Assembly: GCF_000834655.1 (NCBI RefSeq)
Contig: NZ_JXQQ01000020.1
Coordinates: 1 to 64,000 of the forward strand
Length of the DNA: 64,000 bases
Reading direction: 5' to 3'
DNA from: Variovorax paradoxus
GTDB taxonomy: Bacteria > Pseudomonadota > Gammaproteobacteria > Burkholderiales > Burkholderiaceae_C
The translations under genes were made by a program, and so were the position numbers. Within the stretch, counting starts at the first letter, position 1, and each line of letters opens with the position of its first letter. Under the pieces are notes generated by a model that saw only the letters and a program-made list of their open reading frames with translations, did not search any database and was not told where the DNA came from. Shown here piece after piece: positions 43,212 through 51,921 of this stretch.

Positions 43212-44198
43212 TTACTTCGCGGGCGCGGGAACGGGCGTGACGGGCGTGAGCGGCCCCTTGCCGCTGAAGTAAGCGATGAGGTTGTCGGCCGCGAGATCGG
43301 CCATCGCGCGGCGCGTGGGCACGGTGGCACTCGCGATGTGCGGCGTGAGCACGACATTGGGCACGGTCAGCAGGTCGGGGTGGACCTTGGGCTCGCCCTC
43401 GAACACATCCAGGCCCGCCGCCGCGATGCGCTTCTCGCGCAGTGCCACGGCCAGCGCCGCGTCGTCGACGATGCCGCCGCGCGCGATGTTCACCAGCGTG
43501 GCGGTCGGCTTCATCAGCGCGATCTCGGCGGCGCCGATGGTGTGGTGCGAAGCGGGTGAGTACGGCACGACCAGCACGACGTGGTCGGCGGTCTTGAGCA
43601 GCTCTTCCTTGCTCACGTAGCTGGCCTTGCAGTCGGCTTCGAGCGTGGCATCGAGACGCGAGCGGTTGTGATAGATCACCTTCATGCCGAAGCCGTGCGC
43701 GCCGCGCTTGGCGATGCCCTGCCCGATGCGGCCCATGCCGATGATGCCGAGCGTGGCGCCGTGGATGTCGGAGCCCGCGAACATGTCGTAGCTCCACTTC
43801 TCCCACTTGCCGGCGCGCAGGAAATGCTCGCTCTCGGTGATGCGGCGTGCCGTGGCCATGAGCAGCGCGAAGCCGAAATCGGCCGTGGTCTCGGTCAGCA
43901 CGTCGGGCGCGTTGGTGCCGAGCACGCCGTGCGCGGCCATCGCGTCGACGTCGAAGTTGTTGTAGCCCACGGCCATGTTGGCGCAGATCTTCAGGTCGGG
44001 GTTCGCGTCGAGCACCGCGGCGTCGATGCGCTCGCTGCCGGTGGTGAAGGCGCCCTGCTTGCCCTTGAGCCTGGCAATCAGCTGGTCCTTGCTCCAGCTC
44101 TCGTCGGACTGGTTCGACTCGACATCGAAATGCTGCGACAGGCGCTCGATGGTTTCGGGAAAGATCGCGCGCGCGACCAGGATCTTGGGCTTGTTCAT
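43212..44198 (-). CDS. 2-hydroxyacid dehydrogenase (glyoxylate/hydroxypyruvate reductase type)
   Basis: NAD(P)H-dependent D-2-hydroxyacid dehydrogenase of 328 residues. Cofactor motif GIIGMGRIGQGIAKR; catalytic Arg in VNIARGG, Glu in GLDVFEGEP and His in LTPHIAS. The sequence resembles the GhrB/GyaR group. It sits 11 bp after the antiporter gene in a leftward run and is not obviously linked to it in function. Confidence 0.9.
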   Translation of the reverse strand: MNKPKILVARAIFPETIERLSQHFDVESNQSDESWSKDQLIARLKGKQGAFTTGSERIDAAVLDANPDLKICANMAVGYNNFDVDAMAAHGVLGTNAPDVLTETTADFGFALLMATARRITESEHFLRAGKWEKWSYDMFAGSDIHGATLGIIGMGRIGQGIAKRGAHGFGMKVIYHNRSRLDATLEADCKASYVSKEELLKTADHVVLVVPYSPASHHTIGAAEIALMKPTATLVNIARGGIVDDAALAVALREKRIAAAGLDVFEGEPKVHPDLLTVPNVVLTPHIASATVPTRRAMADLAADNLIAYFSGKGPLTPVTPVPAPAK

Positions 44199-44209
44199 GA
44201 TGTGTGCAC

Positions 44210-45631
44210 TCAACGGAAGAAGATGACGGTGGAAAGGACGAACAGCGGAACCAGGATGGCCACGGACCACGCCATGTAGCCGAAGAAACTCGGCATGCGC
44301 ACGCCGCGGCTCTCGGCGATGGCCTTGACCATGAGATTGGGCGCGTTGCCGATGTAGGTGTTGGCGCCCATGAAGACGGCGCCCGCCGAGATGGCGGCGA
44401 GCGTGCTCGCGTAGGTGGTCATGAGCGCGGCCGGGTCCCCGCCCGCGGTGTTGAAGAACACGAGGTAGGTCGGCGCGTTGTCCAGGAACGAGCTGAGCAC
44501 GCCGGTGGCCCAGAAGTACATCGCCGGGTCGGGCTGCCCATCGGCGCGCGTCACGGCCGAGACGATGGCGCCGAAGGGGCCTTGAGTGCCGGCCTTGAGC
44601 ATCGCGATCACCGGGATGATGGTGAGGAAGATCCCCGCGAAGAGCTTGGCCACCTCGGCCATGGGCTCCCATTCGAACTGGTTGTCGGCGTGGACCTTGG
44701 GTGCGGTGAGCTTGTAGGAGACGATGGCGATCAGCACCAGCCCCAGGTCGCGCACGAGGCCCGGCAGGCCCACCTCGGTGCCGAACACGTCGAACTTCAC
44801 CGGCGATTTCCAGAAGCCGCTGAGCAGGACCAGCGCGACCACGCCGCCGAGCAGCCAGAAGTTGGCGGCGCCGTCGAAGCCCACGCGCCGGGTCTCGGGC
44901 GTCGTGGGCGTCGGGTCGACCGGCAGCACGCCTTCCTTGCGGTAGTAGTGGCTGTCGATGGCATAGAACAGCCCCAGCAGCACGGCCAGGATGAAGAGCG
45001 TCTCGAAGAGGATGTTCTGCGCGGTCCAGAAGAAGCCCACGCCCTTGAGGAAGCCGAGGAACAGCGGCGGATCGCCCAGCGGCGTGAGCGCCCCCCCCGC
45101 GTTCGAGACGATGAAGATGAAGAACACGATCACATGCACCTTGTGCACGCGGTCGTCGTTAGCGCGGATGAGCGGGCGGATCAGCAGCATCGAGGCGCCG
45201 GTGGTTCCCATGAAGCTTGCGAGCACAGCGCCGATCGCGAGGATCGCGGTGTTGAGCCCCGGCGCGCCGCGCAGGTTGCCGCGAATGTGGATGCCCCCCG
45301 CCACGGTGAAAAGCGCCGTGAGCAGGATAATGAACGGGATGTACTCGGCCAACATCGCATGCACCAGCTGCACCCCCGCCAGACGCGCGCCGTAGATGGC
45401 GGCGAAGGGCAACAGGAAGGCCAGCGCCCAGGCTGTGGAAATCTTGCCGTAATGGTGGTGCCAGAACGACGGGGCCAGCAGCGGCAGCAGAGCGATCGAC
45501 AGAAGGATGCCGGCGAACGGCACGCCCCACAGCGGCGAAAGCGAGGCACCATCGAAATCGGCAGCCGAAGCGAGCGCCGGAAAAAGCAGCGGCAGCGCCG
45601 CGGCTGCCGCGAGGCGAAGGGTTCTGTTCAT
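44210..45631 (-). CDS. Sodium/proton antiporter, NhaD-like
   Basis: Inner-membrane protein of 473 residues with about twelve hydrophobic segments and a signal-like N-terminal helix. Conserved features of the ion transporter superfamily: IVSNAGGALTPLGDPPLFLGFLKG and SFLDNAPTYLVFFN, the discontinuous-helix motifs with ion-coupling Asp residues. Role in Na+/H+ exchange is inferred from the family. It lies 26 bp after pncB. Confidence 0.88.
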   Translation of the reverse strand: MNRTLRLAAAAALPLLFPALASAADFDGASLSPLWGVPFAGILLSIALLPLLAPSFWHHHYGKISTAWALAFLLPFAAIYGARLAGVQLVHAMLAEYIPFIILLTALFTVAGGIHIRGNLRGAPGLNTAILAIGAVLASFMGTTGASMLLIRPLIRANDDRVHKVHVIVFFIFIVSNAGGALTPLGDPPLFLGFLKGVGFFWTAQNILFETLFILAVLLGLFYAIDSHYYRKEGVLPVDPTPTTPETRRVGFDGAANFWLLGGVVALVLLSGFWKSPVKFDVFGTEVGLPGLVRDLGLVLIAIVSYKLTAPKVHADNQFEWEPMAEVAKLFAGIFLTIIPVIAMLKAGTQGPFGAIVSAVTRADGQPDPAMYFWATGVLSSFLDNAPTYLVFFNTAGGDPAALMTTYASTLAAISAGAVFMGANTYIGNAPNLMVKAIAESRGVRMPSFFGYMAWSVAILVPLFVLSTVIFFR

Positions 45632-45657
45632 GGGTGCCGTACCGTACCAGACCGAGG

Positions 45658-46878
45658 TCAGGCGGCCGGCTGCTCGATCTCGAACACCTGGCGCAGGTAC
45701 GCAAGGTATTTTTCGTCCTCGCACATGTTCTTGGACGGCGTGTCCGACAGCTTGGCCACGGGCTGGCCGTTGCAGTGGATCATCTTGATGACGATCTGCA
45801 GCGGCTCGTAGCCCAGGTCGTTGGTGAGGTTGGTGCCGATGCCGAAGGCCAGCTGGCAGCGGCCGCGGAACTGCTGGTAGAGCTCGATGGTGCGCGGCAC
45901 CGTGAGGCCGTCGCTGAAGATCAGCGTCTTTGTGAGCGGATCGACCCGGTTCGCCACGTAGTGCGCCAGCATGCGCTCGCCCCACTGGAACGGGTCGCCG
46001 CTGTCGTGGCGGGCGCCGTCGAAGAGCTTGCAGAAGTAAAGGTCGAAGTCGCGCAGGAACGCGCTCATGCCGTACACGTCGGACAGCGCGATGCCCAGGT
46101 CGCCGCGGTATTCGCGCGCCCAGCTCTCGAAGCCGAAGATCTGGCTGTCGCGCAGCCGCGGGCCGAGCGCCTGGCAGGCTTGAAGGTATTCGTGCGCCAT
46201 GGTGCCCAGCGGGATGAGGCCCAGCTTCATGGCGTACAGCACGTTGCTGGTGCCCGCGAGCTGCGGCAGCCGGGCGCCCGGCTTGGCCTGCATCGGCGGC
46301 GGCGTGACGGCACCCAGGCGCGAGTTCAGGGTGCGCAGGACCTCTTCGTGCCAGTCTTTCGAGAAGCGGCGGCGTGTGCCGTAGTCGGCGATCTTCAGGT
46401 CCGCGAGGCCGGCGTCCTGCAGCTGGGCGATCTTGGTCTCCAGGCGGCGGCGGCCTTCCTCGAAGTCGGGCTTCTTCTGCGTGTTGCGGAAGTAGACCTC
46501 GTTGACGATGGCCAGCACCGGGATCTCGAACAGGATGGTGTGCAGCCACGGCCCCTGGATGCGGATCTCGAGCTCGCCCGAGGGCTGGGGAATGATGTTG
46601 ATGTACTTCTCGTTGAGCCGGAAGAGCCCGAGGAAGTCGACGAAGTCGCTCTTGATGAAGCGCATGGACCTCAGGTAGGCCAGCTCCGCATCGCGGAACT
46701 GCAGCGAACAGAGGCTGCGCACCTCGTCGCGGATCTGGCCCGCGAACTGCGCCAGGTCGACGCCAGGGTTGCGGCACTTGAAGCGGTACTCGACCCGGGC
46801 GCCCGGGAAGTGATGCAGGACGACCTGCATCATCGTGAACTTGTAGAGGTCGGTGTCGAGCAGGCTGTGAATGATCAT
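45658..46878 (-). CDS. pncB: Nicotinate phosphoribosyltransferase
   Basis: NAD salvage enzyme (nicotinate to nicotinate mononucleotide), 406 residues from ATG 46878. N-terminus [18 protein letters not shown] is diagnostic, as are [25 protein letters not shown] (with the phosphorylated His) and [10 protein letters not shown]. First gene of the leftward run that includes the antiporter, dehydrogenase, rmuC and MFS genes. Confidence 0.96.
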   Translation of the reverse strand: MIIHSLLDTDLYKFTMMQVVLHHFPGARVEYRFKCRNPGVDLAQFAGQIRDEVRSLCSLQFRDAELAYLRSMRFIKSDFVDFLGLFRLNEKYINIIPQPSGELEIRIQGPWLHTILFEIPVLAIVNEVYFRNTQKKPDFEEGRRRLETKIAQLQDAGLADLKIADYGTRRRFSKDWHEEVLRTLNSRLGAVTPPPMQAKPGARLPQLAGTSNVLYAMKLGLIPLGTMAHEYLQACQALGPRLRDSQIFGFESWAREYRGDLGIALSDVYGMSAFLRDFDLYFCKLFDGARHDSGDPFQWGERMLAHYVANRVDPLTKTLIFSDGLTVPRTIELYQQFRGRCQLAFGIGTNLTNDLGYEPLQIVIKMIHCNGQPVAKLSDTPSKNMCEDEKYLAYLRQVFEIEQPAA

Positions 46879-47059
46879 GGTCGTCGTCGGTGCGCGGTGT
46901 CTCAAACTTTTCGGCGTCCGCTCGATTATCACGGGCAGCGTCGGCCTCTGCCTACGGGGGCTGAACAGCACGTCCTACCGGCAGGGCGAATCGATGAAGA
47001 GACATTGTTTTCACGGCGGCGACAGAGCCCGCCGAATCAACCTCTCAAGGAGATTCGCA

Positions 47060-47293
47060 ATGAACAAGGACACCATCGAAGGCAACTGGAAACAACTCAA
47101 GGGCAAGGTCAAGGAGCAATGGGGCAAGCTCACCGACGACGACTTCGACGTCATCGCCGGCAAGCGCGACCAGCTGCTCGGCCGCATCCAGGAACGCCAC
47201 GGCATCAGCCGCGACGAAGCCGAAAAGCAGGTCAAGGACTGGGAAGCGCGCGACGGCCGCACGCCCGATGCCCTCTGGTACGAGAAGTACTGA
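47060..47293 (+). CDS. CsbD family stress protein
   Basis: Small hydrophilic protein of 77 residues. NKDTIEGNWKQLKGKVKEQWGKL, the CsbD core, is complete. Such genes are stress-induced in many bacteria, and their molecular role is unclear. CAAGGAG precedes the ATG. Divergent from pncB, with a 181-bp gap in which no further feature stands out. Confidence 0.92.
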   Translation: MNKDTIEGNWKQLKGKVKEQWGKLTDDDFDVIAGKRDQLLGRIQERHGISRDEAEKQVKDWEARDGRTPDALWYEKY

Positions 47294-47300
47294 TCAATAG

Positions 47301-47321
47301 CGGCCAGCCGCCGGCTGGCCG
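47301..47321. other. GC-rich perfect hairpin between csbD and the next gene
   Basis: CGGCCAGCCG-C-CGGCTGGCCG is a 10-bp perfect inverted repeat without a T-tract. It may reduce read-through or protect the csbD mRNA 3' end. Confidence 0.55.
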
Positions 47322-47360
47322 GAAACAACCGAATTTCAACAACCTCGAAGGAAAACTCAA

Positions 47361-47768
47361 ATGAAAAAACACCTGCTCATGCTCGCCCTCGCTTCTACCT
47401 GTTTCGTCGCCACGCAAGCCAGTGCGATGACCGGTGACGAACACAAGGTCGCCAAGGAAAAGATCGAGGCCGACTACAAGGTCGCCAAGGCCCAGTGCGA
47501 CACGCTAAAGGACAACGCAAAGGATGTCTGCCAAAAGGAAGCCAAGGGCAAGGAAGACGTCGCCAAGGCTGAACTGGAGCAGCAATACAAGCCGAGCGAT
47601 AGCAACGCCCGCAAGGTCGCTGAAGAAAAGGTGAAGGCCACCTACGAAGTCGCCAAGGAAAAGTGCGACGACCAGAACGGCGCGGCCAAGGATGCCTGCC
47701 AGAAGCAAGCCAAGGCTGACGAAGCCCAGGGCAAGGCCGAAGTCAAGGCCATGAAGAAGGCCATGTAA
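47361..47768 (+). CDS. Exported Lys/Ala-rich protein with Cys-pair repeats, unknown
   Basis: Precursor of 135 residues with a clear signal peptide (cleavage near ASA-M, residue 22). The mature part is helical and charged, with two copies of a repeat of about 50 residues: YKVAKAQCD then AKDVCQKEAK, and YEVAKEKCD then AKDACQKQAK. Each copy has a Cys pair 10-11 residues apart, so two disulfides in the periplasm are likely. I recognise no function. It follows csbD after 67 bp and may be co-induced. Confidence 0.85.
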   Translation: MKKHLLMLALASTCFVATQASAMTGDEHKVAKEKIEADYKVAKAQCDTLKDNAKDVCQKEAKGKEDVAKAELEQQYKPSDSNARKVAEEKVKATYEVAKEKCDDQNGAAKDACQKQAKADEAQGKAEVKAMKKAM

Positions 47769-47810
47769 GGCACTGCGGTTCGATCGGTCGATCGGCCGCA
47801 ATACAAAAGA

Positions 47811-47837
47811 CAACGGCGCCCTCGGGCGTCGTTTTTC
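47811..47837 (+). terminator. Terminator after the Cys-repeat protein gene
   Basis: ACGGCGCCC-TC-GGGCGTCGT followed by a T-run, 43 bp past the stop. One mismatch lies in the stem. Confidence 0.75.
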
Positions 47838-47844
47838 TTGTGGA

Positions 47845-48291
47845 TCAGGCTTTCAGCGCGTCGACCACGCGCTGCAGCGCCTCTGGCAACGCCACCGGCC
47901 GCTGCGTCTCGCGGTCCACGTAGACATGAACGAAGTGGCCCTGCGCGGCCGCGGTGTCGGAGCCCTCGGCAAACAGCGCGATTTCATAGCGCACGCTCGA
48001 GCGCCCTGCCTGCGCCACACGGATACCGGCTTCCACCGTCTGCGGGAACGCGATCGGCGCGAAGTAATTGCACTGGGTCTCGACGACGAAGCCGATGGTC
48101 TGGCCCTGGTGAATGTCGAGCGCGCCGCGTTCGATGAGAAGCGCGTTCACTGCCGTATCGAACCAGCTGTAGTAGACGACGTTGTTGACGTGGCCGTACA
48201 TGTCGTTGTCGGCCCAGCGTGTCGGGATGCTGCGGAACGCGCGGTAGCCGCTGCGGGAATTCGGGGTGGGTTTGGCGGCGGAGGAGCTCAT
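47845..48291 (-). CDS. Acyl-CoA thioesterase (4HBT/YbgC-like)
   Basis: Hot-dog-fold thioesterase of 148 residues. The active-site motif [23 protein letters not shown] carries the catalytic Asp of the 4HBT family. Preferred acyl-CoA is unknown. Its ATG overlaps the stop of the HDAC-family gene, so the two are coupled. Confidence 0.9.
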   Translation of the reverse strand: MSSSAAKPTPNSRSGYRAFRSIPTRWADNDMYGHVNNVVYYSWFDTAVNALLIERGALDIHQGQTIGFVVETQCNYFAPIAFPQTVEAGIRVAQAGRSSVRYEIALFAEGSDTAAAQGHFVHVYVDRETQRPVALPEALQRVVDALKA

Positions 48292-49223
48292 CGCGCGGCA
48301 TTTTGCCAGCGGCGCCAGTAGTCGAAGGCGACCCGGAAAGTGCCCAGTTGCACCTGCACGGTCTCCGCGATGTCGCTGGCGTAGCCGCCAGCCATGGCGA
48401 AGGCCACGGGGATGCGGCGCTGCCACGTCCAGTCGAACACGCGGCGGTCTCGCGCCTCCAGGCCGTCGAAGCTGAGTTTCAGGCGGCCGAGGCGGTCGCG
48501 CTCGAAGGGGTCGGCGCCGGCGAGGTAGATCACGAGGCCCGGGGAGAAACGGCGGTTGAGTTCGTCCAGCGCGTGCTCCAGCGCGGTGAGGTAGTCGGCG
48601 TCGCCGCAGCCGTCGGGCAGTTCGACGTCCAGGTCGCTGGCTTCCTTTCGGAACGGAAAGTTCTTCTGGCCGTGCATCGACAGCGTGAAGACGCTCGGGT
48701 CGTTGCGAAAGATGCTTGCCGTGCCGTTGCCCTGGTGGACGTCCAGGTCGATCACCGCCACTTTGAGTTGCCGGCAGGTGCGGCCGTGCTCGGCCTGCAT
48801 CAGCCGTGCCGCCACCGCGGCATCGTTGAACACGCAGAAGCCGCTGCCCTTGTCGGCGTAGGCGTGGTGCGTGCCGCCGGCCATGTTGGCGGCAATGCCC
48901 CCCGAGAAAGCCGCCCGGCAGGCGGCGATGGTCGCGCCCGTGGAGCGGCGCGAGCGCTCGACCATCGCCTCGCTCCAGGGGAAGCCGATTTCGCGCATGG
49001 CCTGGGGGCTCACGCTGCCGTTGCTGATGGCGGCGATCCACTGCGGGGTGTGGGCCAAGGCCAGTTCGCCGTCGCTGGCGCGGGGGGCCTGGTCCGTCTC
49101 GACGGCGGGCAGGTGCTCCTCGAGGCGGTCGCGCAGCAATGCGTAGCGCGACATGGGGAAGCGATGCCCGGGTGGCAGGGGCAAGACGAACTGGCCGGAA
49201 TAGAAGGCGCGCATGCCTGGCAT
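48288..49223 (-). CDS. Histone deacetylase family protein
   Basis: Zinc-dependent deacetylase-like enzyme of 311 residues (ATG 49223; a second ATG at 49214 is possible). Motifs: [20 protein letters not shown] with the catalytic His pair, the zinc ligands in [12 protein letters not shown], and [15 protein letters not shown]. Bacterial members deacetylate acetoin, polyamines or other small amides; the target here is unknown. Coupled to a thioesterase gene. Confidence 0.9.
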   Translation of the reverse strand: MPGMRAFYSGQFVLPLPPGHRFPMSRYALLRDRLEEHLPAVETDQAPRASDGELALAHTPQWIAAISNGSVSPQAMREIGFPWSEAMVERSRRSTGATIAACRAAFSGGIAANMAGGTHHAYADKGSGFCVFNDAAVAARLMQAEHGRTCRQLKVAVIDLDVHQGNGTASIFRNDPSVFTLSMHGQKNFPFRKEASDLDVELPDGCGDADYLTALEHALDELNRRFSPGLVIYLAGADPFERDRLGRLKLSFDGLEARDRRVFDWTWQRRIPVAFAMAGGYASDIAETVQVQLGTFRVAFDYWRRWQNAAR

Positions 49224-49392
49224 TTTGCGGTGCGGGCCTGTTTTAGAAGGCGGCCTCTAGATTGCTGCAGAGCAGCAAAAACCCCTTGATCGCAAAACTC
49301 AGCTGCCTATACTTGAGGCCATGCTGCACCGCAACAAAGACGACGAGGCGCAGCGCAACGTGAATAGCCCACCATCCTTTCGGAGATCCCAA

Positions 49393-49944
49393 ATGGCCCT
49401 GACCGCTGACCAAATCCTCGCCGCCCAAAAAGCAAACCTCGAAACCCTGTTCGGCCTGACCACCAAGGCTTTCGAAGGCGTCGAGAAGCTCGTCGAACTG
49501 AACGTGACCGCTTCGAAGGCTGCACTGGCCGAAGCCGCCGGCACCGCCCAAGCTGCCCTGAACGTCAAGGACGCGCAAGAACTGCTCACGCTGCAAGCCA
49601 GCCTGTTCCAGCCCCTGGCCGAAAAGACCGCCGCCTACAGCCGTCACCTGTACGACATCGCCCAAGGCACCGGCGCAGAATTCTCCAAGGCTTTCGAAGC
49701 CAAGGCCTCTGAAGCCCAGCAAGCCTTCGTCGGCCTGGTCGACAGCGCTTCCAAGAACGCACCGGCCGGTTCGGAAACCGCCGTCGCCGTCCTCAAGAGC
49801 GCCGTGGCTGCCGCCAACAATGCATTCGAATCGGTCCAGAAGGCTGTCAAGCAAGCCTCCGACGTCGCCGAAGCCAACTTCAACGCCGTGTCGACGCAAG
49901 CCGTCGCCGCCGCCAAGACGGCCACCGCTTCGCGCAAGCGCTAA
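49393..49944 (+). CDS. phaP: Phasin family protein
   Basis: Polyhydroxyalkanoate granule-surface protein of 183 residues, almost wholly helical and Ala-rich. [19 protein letters not shown] and the [11 protein letters not shown] segment are typical phasin sequence. CGGAG precedes the start. No PHA synthase is in the window. Ends in a strong terminator. Confidence 0.93.
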   Translation: MALTADQILAAQKANLETLFGLTTKAFEGVEKLVELNVTASKAALAEAAGTAQAALNVKDAQELLTLQASLFQPLAEKTAAYSRHLYDIAQGTGAEFSKAFEAKASEAQQAFVGLVDSASKNAPAGSETAVAVLKSAVAAANNAFESVQKAVKQASDVAEANFNAVSTQAVAAAKTATASRKR

Positions 49945-49994
49945 GCACCGACCACCACCAGTTGTCTCCTTGGGTCCTCACGGATCCAATTCAG

Positions 49995-50023
49995 GGCCTC
50001 ATCTTCGGATGAGGCCTTTTTTT
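49995..50023 (+). terminator. phaP terminator
   Basis: GGCCTCATC-TTCG-GATGAGGCC followed by seven T, 50 bp past the phaP stop. Confidence 0.93.
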
Positions 50024-50039
50024 ATGCCTGTTGCTCGCT

Positions 50040-50125
50040 CCCAGGCTACGCGCACTACGTGTCGCTGCTCCTTCTCCCTACCGGGGGCAACACCTGAGGC
50101 CCGGCAAAGCCGGTTCCTCGGTGTT
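50040..50125. repeat. Double-hairpin intergenic repeat, copy 3
   Basis: Third copy, right after the phaP terminator. From CCGGGGGCAACACC to CGGTGTT it is identical to copy 2, while the first half has diverged (CTTCTCCCTACCGGGGG). Confidence 0.85.
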
Positions 50126-50176
50126 CCCGCATTTCCAGCTCTTCGATAATGGCCGGCTTATCTTCAGGAGACTTCA

Positions 50177-50935
50177 ATGCAGATCGACGGCAAGGTTTTT
50201 ATCGTGACCGGTGGCGCTTCGGGCCTCGGCGAAGGCGCGGCGCGCATGCTGGCCGCCAATGGCGGCAAGGTGGTGATCGCCGACATGCAGGCTGAAAAGG
50301 GCGAAGCCGTCGCCAAGGAGATCGGCGGTGTCTTCGTCAAGTGCGACGTGAGCCAGGAAGCCGATGGCCAGGCCGCGGTTGCAGCGGCCACGAAGCTCGG
50401 CAAGCTGGTTGGCCTCGTGAACTGCGCCGGCATTGCCCCGGCCGAGAAAACCGTGGGCAAGAACGGCCCCCACGCTCTGGCCGTGTTCAGCAAGACCGTC
50501 ACGGTCAACCTGATCGGCAGCTTCAACATGATCCGCCTCGCGGCCGACGCGATGAGCAAGAACGAGCCAGAAGCCACCGGCGAACGCGGCGTGCTGATCT
50601 CGACCGCCTCGGTCGCCGCCTACGACGGCCAGATCGGCCAGGCTGCCTACAGCGCCTCCAAGGGCGGCGTGGTCGGCATGACCCTCCCCATCGCCCGCGA
50701 CCTCGCGCGCAACGGCATCCGCAACATGACCATCGCCCCCGGCATCTTCGGCACGCCCATGCTCTTCGGCATGCCGCAGGAGGTGCAGGACGCGCTCGCG
50801 GCCAGCGTGCCCTTCCCGTCGCGCCTGGGCACGCCCGAGGACTACGCCAAGCTCGCCAAGCACATCATCGAGAACGACATGCTCAACGGCGAGGTGATTC
50901 GTCTGGACGGAGCGATTCGACTCCCTCCACGCTGA
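50177..50935 (+). CDS. Short-chain dehydrogenase (3-hydroxyacyl-CoA dehydrogenase type)
   Basis: NAD-dependent SDR of 252 residues. Cofactor motif [16 protein letters not shown], and the catalytic Ser-Tyr-Lys in [10 protein letters not shown] and YSASKGG. Overall similarity is to type-2 3-hydroxyacyl-CoA dehydrogenases, suggesting fatty-acid or PHA-related metabolism beside the phasin gene. Its 3' end overlaps the convergent YihY gene by 53 bp. Confidence 0.88.
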   Translation: MQIDGKVFIVTGGASGLGEGAARMLAANGGKVVIADMQAEKGEAVAKEIGGVFVKCDVSQEADGQAAVAAATKLGKLVGLVNCAGIAPAEKTVGKNGPHALAVFSKTVTVNLIGSFNMIRLAADAMSKNEPEATGERGVLISTASVAAYDGQIGQAAYSASKGGVVGMTLPIARDLARNGIRNMTIAPGIFGTPMLFGMPQEVQDALAASVPFPSRLGTPEDYAKLAKHIIENDMLNGEVIRLDGAIRLPPR

Positions 50936-51836
50936 CGCCAGGAACCGCGGGCGGAACTGCGGTGCTGCCCGTGCGGTCCAGCCGCTCGTACTGCGCGATC
51001 ACCTGGGCGCCCAGCAACACCAGCGTGGCGGCGATCTCCAGGCTCAGCAGCACCACGATCGCCGTGGTGAGCGAGCCGTAGACCACGTTGACCTGCGACA
51101 GGGTCGAGAAGTACCAGATCAGCACCCGCCGCGTCGCCTCCCACAGCAGCGCGGCGGTAATGCCGCCGAGCAGCGCGTGGCGCAGCGACATCCGGCCGGC
51201 GGGCATCACGAGGTAGAGCGACGTCAGCATGAAGATCTCGCCACCCAGCCCCAGCAGGTACAGCAGCAGCCCCGAGACGCCCGAGAGCGACCAGTTGCGC
51301 CCGAACAGGTCGACGCTTTCCTGCCCCACCAGCTGCAGCGCGCCCGACACCAGCGTGACCAGCAGCAGCCCCACGCACAGGCACAGGATGTAGATGTACG
51401 GCATGGCCACCGAGACCAGGAAGTGGCGCTTGTGGTCGGCCTTTCGGTGGTGAAAGATCACCGCCATGGCGCTCTCCAGGATGCTGAAGGCCAGCGAGCT
51501 GAAGAAGATCATCGTCACCAGCAGCACCGGGCCCATCACGTCGCGATGGTCGAGAAAGCTCGACAGCTCGGTCACGATCGCCTTCGATTGCCCCGGCAAC
51601 AGCCATTCGAGATACCGTCCGATGGTGCGCAGCAACTCGGCCTGGTCGATGATGTGCGAGATCACGATCACGCTCACGATCAGGAGCGGCACGATGGACA
51701 GCAACGCGTAATAAGCCACCGCGCCCGCGAGCAGCAACCCCTGGTTGGCGCGAAAGGCCTTCAGCGCGTCCCAGATGAATCGGAGCGGGTGCCGCAGCAG
51801 CGGCGCGGCGTGTTGCAATGGGTTGGGCGACGTCAT
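50883..51836 (-). CDS. YihY/virulence factor BrkB family membrane protein
   Basis: Inner-membrane protein of 317 residues from ATG 51836 with about six hydrophobic segments and the family patterns [16 protein letters not shown] and [26 protein letters not shown]. Once annotated as RNase BN, but that activity belongs to another gene; the real role is unknown. Divergent from dnaG. Confidence 0.9.
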   Translation of the reverse strand: MTSPNPLQHAAPLLRHPLRFIWDALKAFRANQGLLLAGAVAYYALLSIVPLLIVSVIVISHIIDQAELLRTIGRYLEWLLPGQSKAIVTELSSFLDHRDVMGPVLLVTMIFFSSLAFSILESAMAVIFHHRKADHKRHFLVSVAMPYIYILCLCVGLLLVTLVSGALQLVGQESVDLFGRNWSLSGVSGLLLYLLGLGGEIFMLTSLYLVMPAGRMSLRHALLGGITAALLWEATRRVLIWYFSTLSQVNVVYGSLTTAIVVLLSLEIAATLVLLGAQVIAQYERLDRTGSTAVPPAVPGVSVEGVESLRPDESPRR

Positions 51837-51921
51837 GCGTTGGGAATCCGGATCGCAACCAGTATGCCGTCCCACCGCGGGAGGCCGGCCGCTTGCGTAT
51901 GATTTGCCGCTCTTCGCCTAC

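Noticed and set aside
50883..51836. Ribonuclease BN annotation for the YihY gene
   Set aside because: The old RNase BN name for this family was a misassignment; the membrane protein has no nuclease motif.
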